From Natrarchaeobius halalkaliphilus (GTDB lineage: Archaea; Halobacteriota; Halobacteria; Halobacteriales; Natrialbaceae), in contig NZ_REFY01000003.1 of NCBI RefSeq assembly GCF_003841485.1, positions 186,001-250,000 on the forward strand: 64,000 nucleotides of DNA, read 5' to 3'. Every line of letters begins with the position of its first letter. The stretch's first letter is position 1. Made by a program: the position numbers and the translations under genes. Under the pieces are notes generated by a model. The model saw only the letters and a program-made list of their open reading frames with translations, searched no databases and was not told the DNA's origin. This document shows, piece by piece, positions 52,701 through 62,287 of this stretch.

Positions 52701-53684
52701 TCACTCGGGATCGTCGGTTCGGATCCGGGCTCCCGTCGACGTCGCGGCCGAGAGAACGATCCGTCCCTCGAGACCACACCGCTCGAGTGCGTTCTCGGCG
52801 GCGGCGACTGCCTCCTCAGCGTGGGCCCGATCGGTCAGCCCGTAGACGACGGGACCCCAGGAGGACTGGCCGACACCCGAGAGGACGTGACAGCGCTCGA
52901 GCGCCTCCACGAGGGCACCTGCGGGCGGCCTGAAGACCCCGCCCTGCGCGTCGGTGTACCAGCTTCCGTTCTTGCGGCCGATTTCAGCGATGGCCTCCCC
53001 GAACGCCTCGAGGCGTCCCTCCGTCGCTGCCGGCAGGAGCTTTCGGGTGATAACGCCAGCGATCTCGTCGGCCACGGCCGGATCGGCGCGCTCGATTACC
53101 GCACGGAGGCTCTCGTCTTCGTCCTCGCCGCTCCGACCGGGGTCGCCGTTCGGAACGACGACCAGAAAGCGCCACTCCGAGGGCAGGTCGTGGCGGGCGA
53201 CGACCGGAGGGACCGTCCAGTCACCCTCGATCGGTGGCTCGGTCGTAAACCGGGTCGTCGGGTGGCCGGCGTCGACGACGAATCCGCCGCCTTCGAACGT
53301 CGCCACACCGACGCCGCTTCGACCGCCACGACCCATCTCCGGCGCGAGTTCCCGCAGGCTCACCTCGAGGTCGTGTGCGCGTGCCGTCGCGGCGAGCGTC
53401 GACAGCGCGAGTTGCGTGCCGCTTCCGAGACCGACGTGTCGCGGAAGTTCCTCCTCGAGTCCGAGTTCGACGCCCGGAACGTCGAGTACGTCGCACGCTC
53501 GCGTCGCGTAGGACCCGGCGAGCGGATCGTCGGCGATGACGGTGTCCGCGGAGCGGGCGATGACCGACACCCTCGGTTCCTCGAGGGCGATCCCGATGCC
53601 GCCGTAGAGACGGCTCCGTGCGAGCGAAAGGTTCTGAAATCCGACGTGGAGGCGCGCACCCGTACTCACGGTCGCCCTGGACAT
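52701..53684 (-). CDS. Beta-ribofuranosylaminobenzene 5'-phosphate synthase-like GHMP protein
   Basis: A 327-residue GHMP-superfamily protein. It shows the GHMP glycine motif PRHVGLGSGTQLALS and an upstream YGGIGIALEEPR strand. The C-terminal QSSWGPVVYGLTD segment matches the beta-RFAP synthase family, which condenses PRPP and 4-hydroxybenzoate/pABA in methanopterin biosynthesis. Haloarchaea use folate-type cofactors, so the role here is open. It starts close to the sulfur-free, acidic beginnings usual in the family. It is adjacent to no other methanopterin gene. Confidence 0.8.
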   Translation of the reverse strand: MSRATVSTGARLHVGFQNLSLARSRLYGGIGIALEEPRVSVIARSADTVIADDPLAGSYATRACDVLDVPGVELGLEEELPRHVGLGSGTQLALSTLAATARAHDLEVSLRELAPEMGRGGRSGVGVATFEGGGFVVDAGHPTTRFTTEPPIEGDWTVPPVVARHDLPSEWRFLVVVPNGDPGRSGEDEDESLRAVIERADPAVADEIAGVITRKLLPAATEGRLEAFGEAIAEIGRKNGSWYTDAQGGVFRPPAGALVEALERCHVLSGVGQSSWGPVVYGLTDRAHAEEAVAAAENALERCGLEGRIVLSAATSTGARIRTDDPE

Positions 53685-53818
53685 CTCTTGTCCGCCGATA
53701 CGTACGCCCCGTCCAAGGGGGTTTCGACGCTGGCAACGACTGACGGATGGTGTCCGTCACCGTCGTCACTGGTCGAGCAGAGTCCAGTTGCAATCGGAGA
53801 ACGTCGGAAGCTCGTGTT

Positions 53819-54148
53819 TCAGCGATCTGGAACGTCGTAATCGATATGAATAGTGGGCGTACTCGGTGAATCGGGTGCGGGGACGCCGTTCCAGTCGACC
53901 ACGGTGACGTTGGCCATGCGTCCGGAGAATCGAAACCGTCTGACGCCGACGTCGATCGTTCCCTCGGCGACCTTCTGCGAGACGACCGTCGCATCCTCGG
54001 CCGGGTCGTCTCCGAGCATTTCGAGTTCGCCGTCGACGGCGATTTCGAACATCGAGGGAACGCCGCGTCCCACGATGGTTATGAGGTTGGGAAGTCTGTC
54101 GTCGGTCGTCGTATCTGTCTGGCTTCGTACCGGATTTTCGCGTGCCAT
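53819..54148 (-). CDS. Haloarchaeal protein of unknown function
   Basis: A 109-residue acidic beta-rich protein: LPNLITIVGRGVPSMFEIAVDGELEML, TVVSQKVAEGTIDVGVRRFRFSGRMANVTVVDWNGV, PTIHIDYDVPDR. The alternating hydrophobic strands suggest a small beta-barrel. No known family is recognised. It is divergent from ilvD. Confidence 0.6.
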   Translation of the reverse strand: MARENPVRSQTDTTTDDRLPNLITIVGRGVPSMFEIAVDGELEMLGDDPAEDATVVSQKVAEGTIDVGVRRFRFSGRMANVTVVDWNGVPAPDSPSTPTIHIDYDVPDR

Positions 54149-54339
54149 GGTTCGATGAGTCGGAGCGTGCGGTATAAGCTTTCTTCCTCGAGAAACGGTA
54201 AGAATACGCGACTTATCGTAACCGGTGTAAGTCGGAGCGTGATCGAGTAGCTATCACATTTCGAGCACTGCCTCGAGAACGAGCCCGAACCGGTTCGGCC
54301 GGGCGGTTACCGCTGATCGATAGACCGAGAAAGGGTGAC

Positions 54340-54345
54340 TTATAG
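54340..54345 (+). promoter_or_regulatory. TATA box of ilvD
   Basis: TTATAG lies 25 nt upstream of the ATG at 54368, so the transcript is probably leaderless. The 12-mer AGTCGGAGCGTG occurs twice upstream (54158-54169 and 54230-54241), of unknown meaning. Confidence 0.5.
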
Positions 54346-54367
54346 TCTCTCGACGCAAGATTCGATC

Positions 54368-56104
54368 ATGAGCAGCGACGAGTTCGATTACGGCAAGGAC
54401 GAACGACTACCGAGTCGGGACGTGACACAGGGCGCAGAGAAGGCACCGCATCGGGCAATGTTCCGTGCGATGGGATTCGACGACGACGATCTCTCCTCAC
54501 CGATGATCGGCGTTCCGAACCCGGCTGCGGATATCACCCCGTGCAACGTTCATCTGGACGACGTCGCGGACGCAGCGATCGACGGCACCGACGCGGCCGG
54601 TGGCATGCCGATCGAGTTCGGGACGATCACCATCTCCGATGCGATTTCGATGGGAACCGAAGGAATGAAAGCGTCGCTCATCTCCCGTGAACTCATCGCT
54701 GACAGCGTCGAACTCGTCAGCTTCGGGGAGCGGATGGACGGGCTCGTTACCGTTGCCGGCTGTGACAAGAACCTCCCGGGAATGATGATGGCCGCGATCC
54801 GAACCGATCTTCCGTCGGTCTTTCTCTATGGCGGGTCGATCATGCCCGGTGAGCACGAGGGTCGCGACGTGACGATCGTCAACGTCTTCGAGGGCGTCGG
54901 TTCATACAGCACCGGCGAGATGGACGCCGACGAACTGGACGAGTTAGAGCGCCACTCGTGTCCCGGTGCGGGCTCGTGCGGCGGCATGTTCACCGCGAAC
55001 ACCATGGCTTCGATTTCCGAAGCATTGGGACTCGCCCCGCTCGGAAGCGCCTCTCCGCCGGCAGAGGACGACGAACGCTATGCGGTCGCGAGACGAGCCG
55101 GCGAACTCGCAGTCGAGGTCGTCGAGGAGAACCGCCGCCCCTCGGATATCCTCTCGCGGGAGTCGTTCGAAAACGCGATCGCGATCCAGACCGCCATCGG
55201 CGGCTCGACCAACGGGGTCCTCCACTTGCTCGCACTCGCTCGAGAAGCCGGCATCGACCTCGAGATTGCGGACTTCGACGAAATCTCGCGTCGAACACCC
55301 AAGATCGCGGATCTCGCCCCCGGCGGCTCGCGGGTGATGAACGATCTTCACGAAATCGGTGGCGTTCCGGTCGTCATCCGACGCCTGCTCGAGGCCGATC
55401 TGATTCACGGCGATGCGATGACGGTCACCGGCCGAACGATCGCAGAGGAGTTGGCAGTTCTCGAAGACGACGGGCTGCCGGGCGACGACGAGATCGACGC
55501 CGACTTCCTTTACTCCGTCGACGATCCCAAAGAGGAAGAGGGCGCAATCAAGATTCTTTCGGGCAATCTCGCGCCGGACGGTGCGGTTCTCAAGGTCACC
55601 GGAGACGACGAGTTCTACCACCAGGGTCCGGCCCGAATCTTCGAAGACGAAGAGGACGCGATGGCCTACGTCCAGGAGGGACACCTCGAAAGCGGGGACG
55701 TGATCGTCATCCGCAACGAGGGCCCGAAGGGCGGGCCCGGAATGCGCGAAATGCTCGGCGTCACCGCAGCGGTCGTCGGCGCGGGTCACGAGGACGACGT
55801 CGCGCTCATCACGGACGGTCGGTTCTCCGGTGGCACCCGCGGCCCGATGATCGGTCACGTCGCCCCCGAGGCGTTCGTCGGCGGTCCGATCGGCCTCATA
55901 GCGGACGGCGACGAGATCACCGTCGACATTCCGGAGCGAACGCTCGCAGTCGATATCGACGACGCAGAACTCGAGGCTCGTCGCGAGGGGTGGGATCAGC
56001 CCGACCCGGTCTACGACGGCGGCGTTCTGGCCAAATTCGGCCGCGACTTCTCGTCGGCGTCCGACGGCGCAGTGACGAATCCCGGCGTCAAACGCGACGA
56101 GTAA
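54368..56104 (+). CDS. ilvD: Dihydroxy-acid dehydratase IlvD
   Basis: A 578-residue IlvD/EDD family dehydratase. Cys residues for the iron-sulfur cluster lie in [20 protein letters not shown] and [18 protein letters not shown]. The motifs [13 protein letters not shown] and [16 protein letters not shown] are family signatures. It dehydrates 2,3-dihydroxy-isovalerate and -methylvalerate in valine and isoleucine synthesis. The length matches the usual 550-580 residues. No other ilv gene is adjacent. ATG 54368 was chosen, since the frame from 54335 adds only eleven residues upstream of the TATA-spaced start. Confidence 0.97.
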   Translation: MSSDEFDYGKDERLPSRDVTQGAEKAPHRAMFRAMGFDDDDLSSPMIGVPNPAADITPCNVHLDDVADAAIDGTDAAGGMPIEFGTITISDAISMGTEGMKASLISRELIADSVELVSFGERMDGLVTVAGCDKNLPGMMMAAIRTDLPSVFLYGGSIMPGEHEGRDVTIVNVFEGVGSYSTGEMDADELDELERHSCPGAGSCGGMFTANTMASISEALGLAPLGSASPPAEDDERYAVARRAGELAVEVVEENRRPSDILSRESFENAIAIQTAIGGSTNGVLHLLALAREAGIDLEIADFDEISRRTPKIADLAPGGSRVMNDLHEIGGVPVVIRRLLEADLIHGDAMTVTGRTIAEELAVLEDDGLPGDDEIDADFLYSVDDPKEEEGAIKILSGNLAPDGAVLKVTGDDEFYHQGPARIFEDEEDAMAYVQEGHLESGDVIVIRNEGPKGGPGMREMLGVTAAVVGAGHEDDVALITDGRFSGGTRGPMIGHVAPEAFVGGPIGLIADGDEITVDIPERTLAVDIDDAELEARREGWDQPDPVYDGGVLAKFGRDFSSASDGAVTNPGVKRDE

Positions 56105-56167
56105 CGCACCTCCCCTTCGATTTCCTGCACGACGCTTTCGGAACCACGTCTCCGACCTTCAGCCACG

Positions 56168-56323
56168 ATGAACAAGTACTGCCTCGAGTGTCACTGGTAT
56201 GCCAGTACGGCGGAGGGAGACACCGAAGCGGAGGTCTCGAGGAGAGCTATCGAACACTTCGTCGAGACGGGTCACACGGTCGATTCGGCACGCCTCCCAC
56301 CGCCGGTGATGCTCGAAAAGTAA
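56168..56323 (+). CDS. 51-residue CxxC protein
   Basis: Translation from ATG 56168 gives MNKYCLECHWYASTAEGDTE at the N-terminus, then EVSRRAIEHFVETGHTVDSAR and a PPPVMLEK tail, ending at TAA 56321-56323. A single CxxCxW motif with a downstream His pair could bind zinc. It sits 63 nt after ilvD on the same strand. Similar small CxxC proteins occur in haloarchaea, with function unknown. Confidence 0.65.
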   Translation: MNKYCLECHWYASTAEGDTEAEVSRRAIEHFVETGHTVDSARLPPPVMLEK

Positions 56324-56332
56324 GCGACCGTT

Positions 56333-57724
56333 CTAGAACGGCGGCGAGGTCGGAATACCGGTCTCGAAGTCGTCGATCGGTCGGACACCGATGCCGTGGA
56401 AATCAGGTACTTCTTCGGCGTCGATATCGTCTTGGTCGTAGTTCTCGATCGGATCGGGTTCGACGACGTCGACGATCTCTCGCGTTTCGGTGTCGAGGAC
56501 GGAGAAACCGGGGATCACGCCGGTCGCGGCGTGTGGATCGCCGGACTGTGGCGCAGGACCACGGAGCGTAACGAACATGTACTGTCCGTCGGGCGACGAC
56601 CACATGATGTCGGGCGAATCGCGCTCGCTCGAGTCCTCGGACTGGTTTTCTCCGTAGGCGTCGATCTCTTCGATGACCTCGTCGGTTTCGGGGTCGAGAA
56701 CGATACCGTCGTTCGTCTCACGGTTGAGCACCCACAGCTCCTCGCCGTCGGGGGTGAACCAGAAGCCGTGTGCGTCGATACCCTCGGTCGACTCGCCGTC
56801 GACGGCGATCTCGTCCGCCTCGGTGTCGTAGACGTAAAAGTCTCCGACGCCCTCTTCGTCCTCCTCGGGGTCGGACGGGAGGCCCGCGGTGAGGTAGAAC
56901 TTCTCTTCGCTCGGGTGTGGCATCGTGCCACAGTTGGTGGGCAACTCGTCGCCGGAGTAGGCTTGATCCACCGAGAAGTCGTCGTGGTCGACGATGATGA
57001 GCGCGCCGTCGTGGTAGCTCGGACCGACGGTGTGCAGCGAGCGGCCGTCGTGGGCGTACTGGTGACAGATCGGTGAACCCGAGTCGATTCCGGCGTCGAG
57101 GATCGCCTCGTTTTCGTTGAGGTCGATGTCGTCTTCGATGCTGAACTCCTCGGCCTCGAGGTCGGCATCGACGCGGACGATCTTTCGGTCACCGATGACG
57201 TCGACGTGGATGTACTCGTCGTCGGGCGAGAACGCCGCCATGTGCGAACTCGGTCCGGTTTCGATGTTGCCGACGAGTTCGTGATCTTCGGTCCGGAAGA
57301 CGAGCGTCCGCGCGCCCGCCGTACAGGCGATGGCGGCGTACTCGTAATCCGAGCTGTAGTCGATCATGTGCGGGACGACGCCCTCGTCCGGGACGCCCTC
57401 GAGTTCGTTCAGGTCGATCGTGTTCGTGTGGTCGAACTCGTCGTCGCCGTCGCCGGGCTGATAGAGGTGAACGTTGTCCATCCCCTGATCGAGCGCCCAG
57501 ATTTCGTACTGAAGGGTCGTCTCTTCGTCTTCCTCCTCTTCTTCGTCGTCGTCCTCCGGCTCCTCGTCCGTTCCGTCGTCTTCCGATTCTCCGTCCGTTC
57601 CGTCGTCGTCGGACGGATCCGGATCTTCGATCGGTTCTTCTTCTTCCGAGCAGCCGGCGACTGCGATGATGCCGGCTGTCGCGCTGCCCGCGAGAAATCG
57701 TCTGCGAGTTGGGTCGAACTCCAT
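56333..57724 (-). CDS. Tat lipoprotein with beta-propeller repeats (YVTN/YncE-like)
   Basis: A 463-residue secreted protein. Twin-Arg signal DPTRRRFLAGSA, hydrophobic stretch, lipobox VAGC. Residues about 27-68 are an almost purely Asp/Glu linker. From about 70 on, repeats of the YVTN-like type occur (HMAAFSPDDEYIHVDVIGDRKIVRVD; TPDGEELWVLNRETNDGIVLDPETDEVIEEID; SPDGQYMFVTLRG). The fold should be a 7-bladed propeller. No catalytic role is evident. It converges with the small CxxC gene. Confidence 0.85.
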   Translation of the reverse strand: MEFDPTRRRFLAGSATAGIIAVAGCSEEEEPIEDPDPSDDDGTDGESEDDGTDEEPEDDDEEEEEDEETTLQYEIWALDQGMDNVHLYQPGDGDDEFDHTNTIDLNELEGVPDEGVVPHMIDYSSDYEYAAIACTAGARTLVFRTEDHELVGNIETGPSSHMAAFSPDDEYIHVDVIGDRKIVRVDADLEAEEFSIEDDIDLNENEAILDAGIDSGSPICHQYAHDGRSLHTVGPSYHDGALIIVDHDDFSVDQAYSGDELPTNCGTMPHPSEEKFYLTAGLPSDPEEDEEGVGDFYVYDTEADEIAVDGESTEGIDAHGFWFTPDGEELWVLNRETNDGIVLDPETDEVIEEIDAYGENQSEDSSERDSPDIMWSSPDGQYMFVTLRGPAPQSGDPHAATGVIPGFSVLDTETREIVDVVEPDPIENYDQDDIDAEEVPDFHGIGVRPIDDFETGIPTSPPF

Positions 57725-57961
57725 ACCGACGAATTCCGAACTGCGTGTTCAAAAGTTTGCGGGTTTCAGTCCGTCTCCGTGGCAAATATCGCACTTGAGC
57801 AAGTTACCGGCAATACTTGGACGGGGTTTCGTTGAGCCGCGTCGAGAACTACTGTTTTCGGTGAGTACTCGAGAATTTGGACCGATACCGACGAAACAAG
57901 TGGCAATACTTTCCCACTCCTACGTCGGGTCGTGGTGCGTCGAGTCGGCTCGAGTCGGGAT

Positions 57962-58396
57962 TCACTCGCCGCGTCGCTCGAGAATCCGGTCGACGATCAG
58001 TCGGGTCGAGAACAGCTCGTCGCCGCTCGCCGGTTCGCGAGCACCGGCACGGACGATTTCACAGTCGATTCCGCGCCGCTCGAGTTCGGTGTCGATCCGC
58101 GACTCGTCGTGGTGTTGATCGTGACCGAGGGCGATGACGTCGGGACCGATTTCTTCGATCGGAACGAAGATATCCGTTTCGTGGCCCAGAACGGCTTCGT
58201 CGACTGATTCGAGTGCGGCGACCACGTCCCGGCGCTGCGTGGCCGGGCAGATCGGCGCTTTCTTGTGATCGACGTTCGTCGAGCGAGCGACGATAACGTA
58301 CAGCTCGTCACCCATCGCAGCGGCCTCCTCGAGGTAGTGGACGTGGCCGGGGTGGAGGATATCGAACGTACCCTGTGCGATAACTGTGCGCGTCAT
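57962..58396 (-). CDS. ribL: FAD synthase / cytidylyltransferase-like RibL
   Basis: A 144-residue nucleotidyltransferase. The HxGH motif is HPGH (15-18) in [18 protein letters not shown], and the C-terminal [10 protein letters not shown] replaces the usual ISSTxI. Archaeal RibL proteins of this length transfer AMP from ATP to FMN, making FAD. The lysine-containing DHKKAP segment fits the family. It follows the JAMM gene by 31 nt on the same strand, so the two are probably cotranscribed. Confidence 0.9.
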   Translation of the reverse strand: MTRTVIAQGTFDILHPGHVHYLEEAAAMGDELYVIVARSTNVDHKKAPICPATQRRDVVAALESVDEAVLGHETDIFVPIEEIGPDVIALGHDQHHDESRIDTELERRGIDCEIVRAGAREPASGDELFSTRLIVDRILERRGE

Positions 58397-58427
58397 GTGT
58401 CCTCGGTCGTCGGTTCCGTAGTCGTCG

Positions 58428-58925
58428 TCATCCTCGTAGTTCCTCGTCGATGTCCGCCTGCGTGAAATCGAAGAAGTCCTCGCTCTCGGGAAGGGCGACG
58501 TCGATCACGTTCAGGTTCGTCGGTCGTCCCTGTGAATCGAACGCCTTCCAGTCGGTGCGTCCGTACGGCGCGCCGATGATAATGTGGACGCTCCCGCGAC
58601 CGAACGTCTCCAGGTCCGCATCGCTCGGACGAATAACGCCGTTCGGGTGCGAGTGAACGCTTCCGAGCGCCTTCACGTCGTTCGGAATCTGGCTCGTTCT
58701 GACGGTTGCGCTGACGCTGTTGGACTCGGTTCCCGGCACTACCAGAATATCGGTAATAACGAGTCCGTCTCGATCCAGTTCGAGCCGGTGCGCCTCGGTT
58801 CCTCGAAGGAAGCCCATGTACTCCGCCGGATGGCTCGCCTCCGAGGACTCGATGGCGAACTCGAGAGTTTCCTCGGCGATACCGAGGATCTCGTTCGAGC
58901 GAAACAGCGCGTCGAGCAGCCCCAT
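58428..58925 (-). CDS. JAMM/MPN+ metalloprotease (desampylase-like)
   Basis: A 165-residue protein with a complete JAMM motif: Glu35 (PAEYMGF), HSH (91-93), Ser101 and Asp104 ([15 protein letters not shown], spacing HxH-x7-S-x2-D). In haloarchaea JAMM proteases cleave ubiquitin-like SAMP conjugates. This one could be the HvJAMM2 type, since its neighbourhood (FAD synthase, RecJ-like) seems to match, but that is memory. ATG 58925 is the first halophilic start. It is divergent from the RecJ-like gene. Confidence 0.9.
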   Translation of the reverse strand: MGLLDALFRSNEILGIAEETLEFAIESSEASHPAEYMGFLRGTEAHRLELDRDGLVITDILVVPGTESNSVSATVRTSQIPNDVKALGSVHSHPNGVIRPSDADLETFGRGSVHIIIGAPYGRTDWKAFDSQGRPTNLNVIDVALPESEDFFDFTQADIDEELRG

Positions 58926-59109
58926 ACCACCCCATCCGAGCCTGCGGTTGCTAAACGTTCCGGAAGCGGTGTCTCGTGATTGAGCACGGCAACCGCATTT
59001 GTCCCTCGTGTCGCTCGCCACCGATCACGACGCTCGAGGCTCGTCTCGAGGCCGAGCGGATCACGTCTTGGCAAGGGTTATACGCGACCGTCCCAAATCA
59101 CCGATCAAG

Positions 59110-61014
59110 ATGACACAGGAGTCTGCCGGGGAACCCGGCGACGGCGACGGGGATTCCGTCGTTTACGATCTCGATGCTGATTGTACCGCAGACGACGTCG
59201 AACGCAACCGGCCTTATCTCGCGGAAATCAACGGTATCGTCGACTACGGCGTCTTCGTCGATCTCTCCGAATCGGTCTCCGGCCTCGTCCACGAATCCGT
59301 CCTCGAAGGCACGTTCCGCGTCGGTGACGAACTCGTCGTCGAACTCGAGAGCGTCCGTGATAACGGCGATATGGCGTTCGAACCCGTCGACACCGAGGGG
59401 TACGAACTCGAGGACGTCTCGCACGATTACTCGTTGACAGGAACGAACCGCCTCGAGGCCAACGTCGGGGAACAGGTTCACCTCGAAGGCGAAGTCGTAC
59501 AGGTCAAACAGACCGGCGGACCGACGATTTTCCACGTCTCGGACGAATACGGCGTCGTCCCCTGTGCCGCGTTCGAAGAGGCGGGCGTCCGCGCCTACCC
59601 GAAAATCGAGGTCGGGGACGTCGTCCGAATCACCGGAACGCCCGAACACCGCGACGAGTCGGTCCAGATCGAGGTCGACGGTATCTCGATCCTCGAGGGC
59701 GAGGACGCAGACGACGCACGCGAGCGCATCGAAGCCTCGCTCGACTCCCGCGCCGAACCGCACGACGTCGATCCGTTGATCGACTGGCCCGCCTTCGAAA
59801 AGCTCCGTCCCTCCCTTCGAGAGGTCGCGAAGTTGCTTCGACGAACCGTTCTCGAGGGCCGTCCGATCCGGGTTCGACATCACGCCGACGGCGACGGAAT
59901 GTGTGCCGCCGTTCCGGTCCAGATCGCCCTCGAACGGTTCATCTCGGAGGTCCACGAGGACGAAAACGCGCCGCGGCACCTGATCAAACGGCTGCCCGCG
60001 AAGGCACCGTTCTACGAGATGGAAGACGCGACGCGCGACCTCAACTTCGCGCTCGAGGACCGCGAGAAACACGGCCAGCAGCTGCCGCTGCTCTTGATGC
60101 TTGACAACGGTTCGACGGCCGAGGACGTTCCGGCGTACGAGACGCTCGCACACTACGACATCCCGATCGCAGTCGTCGACCACCACCATCCCGACCCCGA
60201 GGCCGTCGAGGACTTGCTCGACGCGCACGTCAATCCGTACCTCCACGACGAGGACTACCGGATCACGACGGGTATGTGCTGTGTCGAACTCGCGCGGATG
60301 ATCTACCCCGACCTGACGGACGAACTCCGACACGTCCCAGCCGTCGCCGGTATCGCGGACCGATCGAAAGCCGATGCGATGGGGGACTACCTCGCGCTCG
60401 CGGAGGAGGTCGGCTACGACGAAGATCGACTTCGAGACCTGAGCGAGGCGCTCGATTACGCCGCCTTCTGGCTGCGATACAACTCCGGCGATCAGCTCAT
60501 CCAGGACCTCATCCAGATCGACGGCAACGACGACGAACGCCACCGCGAACTCGTGTCGTTCTTTGCCGACCGCGCTCGAGCGGAGGTCGACGAACAGCTC
60601 GACGCCGCGATGGCCCACCTGGAACACGAGGATCTGGACAACGGTGCCCACCTCTACCGGATCGACGTCGAGAACTACGCACACCGGTTTACCTATCCCG
60701 CACCCGGAAAGACGACGGGCGAGATCCACGACCGAAAGATCGAAGAGACCGGGGACCCGGTGATTACGGTCGGCTACGGTCCGGATTTCGCCGTTCTTCG
60801 CAGTGACGGCGTCCGCCTCGACATTCCACAGATGGTCTCGGAACTCGAAGCGGAAGTTCCCGGCGGCGGCGTCTCCGGCGGCGGACACCTCGTCGTCGGC
60901 TCGATCAAGTTCGTCAAGGGCAAACGCGAGGAAGTGATCGACGCGCTCGTCGAGAAGATGGAAGACGCGGAGATCGACGAGGCGCTCTCGAGCGCAGCGC
61001 CGATCGACGACTGA
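59110..61014 (+). CDS. Archaeal RecJ-like DHH nuclease with S1 and OB domains
   Basis: A 634-residue protein. An S1-like RNA-binding domain (about 30-95, LAEINGIVDYGVFVDLSE) and an OB fold (about 130-205) are followed by a DHH core: HHADGDGMCAAVPVQIAL, LMLDNGSTAED, VVDHHHPDP. The DHHA1 end has GGGVSGGGH. Such archaeal RecJ homologues degrade single-stranded nucleic acid and associate with CMG/GINS or RNA repair. ATG 59110 was chosen, because the upstream in-frame stretch is basic. It is divergent from the JAMM gene. Confidence 0.9.
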   Translation: MTQESAGEPGDGDGDSVVYDLDADCTADDVERNRPYLAEINGIVDYGVFVDLSESVSGLVHESVLEGTFRVGDELVVELESVRDNGDMAFEPVDTEGYELEDVSHDYSLTGTNRLEANVGEQVHLEGEVVQVKQTGGPTIFHVSDEYGVVPCAAFEEAGVRAYPKIEVGDVVRITGTPEHRDESVQIEVDGISILEGEDADDARERIEASLDSRAEPHDVDPLIDWPAFEKLRPSLREVAKLLRRTVLEGRPIRVRHHADGDGMCAAVPVQIALERFISEVHEDENAPRHLIKRLPAKAPFYEMEDATRDLNFALEDREKHGQQLPLLLMLDNGSTAEDVPAYETLAHYDIPIAVVDHHHPDPEAVEDLLDAHVNPYLHDEDYRITTGMCCVELARMIYPDLTDELRHVPAVAGIADRSKADAMGDYLALAEEVGYDEDRLRDLSEALDYAAFWLRYNSGDQLIQDLIQIDGNDDERHRELVSFFADRARAEVDEQLDAAMAHLEHEDLDNGAHLYRIDVENYAHRFTYPAPGKTTGEIHDRKIEETGDPVITVGYGPDFAVLRSDGVRLDIPQMVSELEAEVPGGGVSGGGHLVVGSIKFVKGKREEVIDALVEKMEDAEIDEALSSAAPIDD

Positions 61015-61142
61015 TACGGTTTGCTGTGACTTTTTACCGGGGCGACCGCGAGCCGTCCTGCGGTCGCTCCGGTAACGACTTACAGTAGACCGTATGAAAC
61101 GGACCGCCGTCAGTCAGTTTTCATCCAATCTCGACTACCGTC

Positions 61143-61466
61143 TCAGAACTGATATCGTCGCTCGTCGTCCATCGACGGATACTGATCGGCACCCGTCATC
61201 TCGTCGAACGTCATTCCCGTCAAGTACTCGTCGTACGTCACGTCGAATCCGGACCGCAGGTGGAAATCGAGTGTTCCGGTGTCGACGGTCGTCTGAAACA
61301 GCATGTGGATCGCCCGGCGCACGAGTTCGTCGGTTTCTGCGGGCTCCAGTGCGGTCTCGAGCAGCGCGAGTTCGTTTCGGGTCTCCCGGTCGAGCGAGAC
61401 GGCGAGTTCGTCGTCGAATTCGGTGTACGATTCCTGTACTTCGTCGTTGAGATCCTCGAGGCTCAC
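61143..61466 (-). CDS. Haloarchaeal protein of unknown function
   Basis: A 107-residue acidic helical protein: MSLEDLNDEVQESYTEFDDEL, ETRNELALLETALEPAETDELVRRAIHMLFQTTVDTGT, TYDEYLTGMTFDEMTG and a basic DERRYQF tail. Mainly amphipathic helices; no known family recognised. It lies convergent with the RecJ-like gene. Confidence 0.65.
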   Translation of the reverse strand: MSLEDLNDEVQESYTEFDDELAVSLDRETRNELALLETALEPAETDELVRRAIHMLFQTTVDTGTLDFHLRSGFDVTYDEYLTGMTFDEMTGADQYPSMDDERRYQF

Positions 61467-61526
61467 GGCGGAAGGAAGGACAGCCCGCTGGATATGCCTT
61501 TCTGGTTCGATCGGCGGTGAGGTGTC

Positions 61527-62282
61527 CTAGCGATTCGCGTGTTCGAATCGTCGATCGACGGCCGTTCGAACGCGTTCGAGGACGATCGGATCGGTACTCG
61601 GCCGGCCAACGCTGACCGCGTCGGCTCCGTACTCGACGTACTCCCGAACGGTTTCGTCGTCTCGAACCCCGTTGTTAGCGATCACGAATAGCTCGGTCGC
61701 GTCGACGATCTCGGAGATCACGGCCTCCGAATCCATCGCGTCGACGTGGACGAATCCAGCGCCGGCGCGCTCGAGTTCTCGAGCGAGCGTTGGAAGATCG
61801 ACTCCGGACACGTCCGCCCGGACTTTTACTCCGACCGTGACGCCGGTTTCCGCGGCGGTCTCGACGTACGTGCAAAGTCGGTCGCCGTCCCGAAGGAGCG
61901 ACTCGCCACAGCCGACCGCACACAGTTCGTCCTGACGGCAGTGGGCGTTTATCTCGAGAAACGCACCTCGATCCCGACAGACTGTCGCGACGTCGCGGAT
62001 CGGATCGATCGTCGCGGTCCTGACGTTGAACCCGGTCTGGAGTGGGGCGTCGTCGAGTCGAGCGAGTTCGCGGTCGACGAAGGCGATCGGATCCGACGGG
62101 AGGAACTCGTTCCGGTCCCGGTCGCGGAGTGCCCGTGCCCCGGCCCTCGAGTCCTCGTCGAGAGCGATACCGCCGAGGAACGCGGCCCCGACGAAGCTGG
62201 CTCCGGCTCGGGCCCAGTCCGCGTCGGACTCGCCGCTCAGACTCGAGAGCGCAAGCGGCGGTGAGAACGTGACGGAGGACAT
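61527..62282 (-). CDS. Dihydrouridine synthase-like TIM-barrel protein
   Basis: A 251-residue FMN-binding TIM-barrel. The motif FLEINAHCRQDELCAVGCGESLL sits where Dus enzymes have the NxGCP catalytic Cys, and HVDAMDSE plus IANNGVRDDETVREYVEYGADAVSVGRPS form the FMN phosphate site. It is annotated as a Dus or dihydroorotate dehydrogenase-like protein in relatives. Without the classic NxGCP, a tRNA dihydrouridine role is uncertain. It follows cofD by 5 nt, same strand, so they are cotranscribed. Confidence 0.8.
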   Translation of the reverse strand: MSSVTFSPPLALSSLSGESDADWARAGASFVGAAFLGGIALDEDSRAGARALRDRDRNEFLPSDPIAFVDRELARLDDAPLQTGFNVRTATIDPIRDVATVCRDRGAFLEINAHCRQDELCAVGCGESLLRDGDRLCTYVETAAETGVTVGVKVRADVSGVDLPTLARELERAGAGFVHVDAMDSEAVISEIVDATELFVIANNGVRDDETVREYVEYGADAVSVGRPSTDPIVLERVRTAVDRRFEHANR

Positions 62283-62287
62283 CAGTG

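Noticed and set aside
59098..60888. 596-codon open frame antisense to the RecJ-like gene
   Set aside because: Composition is basic/valine-rich, no motifs, and it mirrors the third-position GC bias of the real gene.
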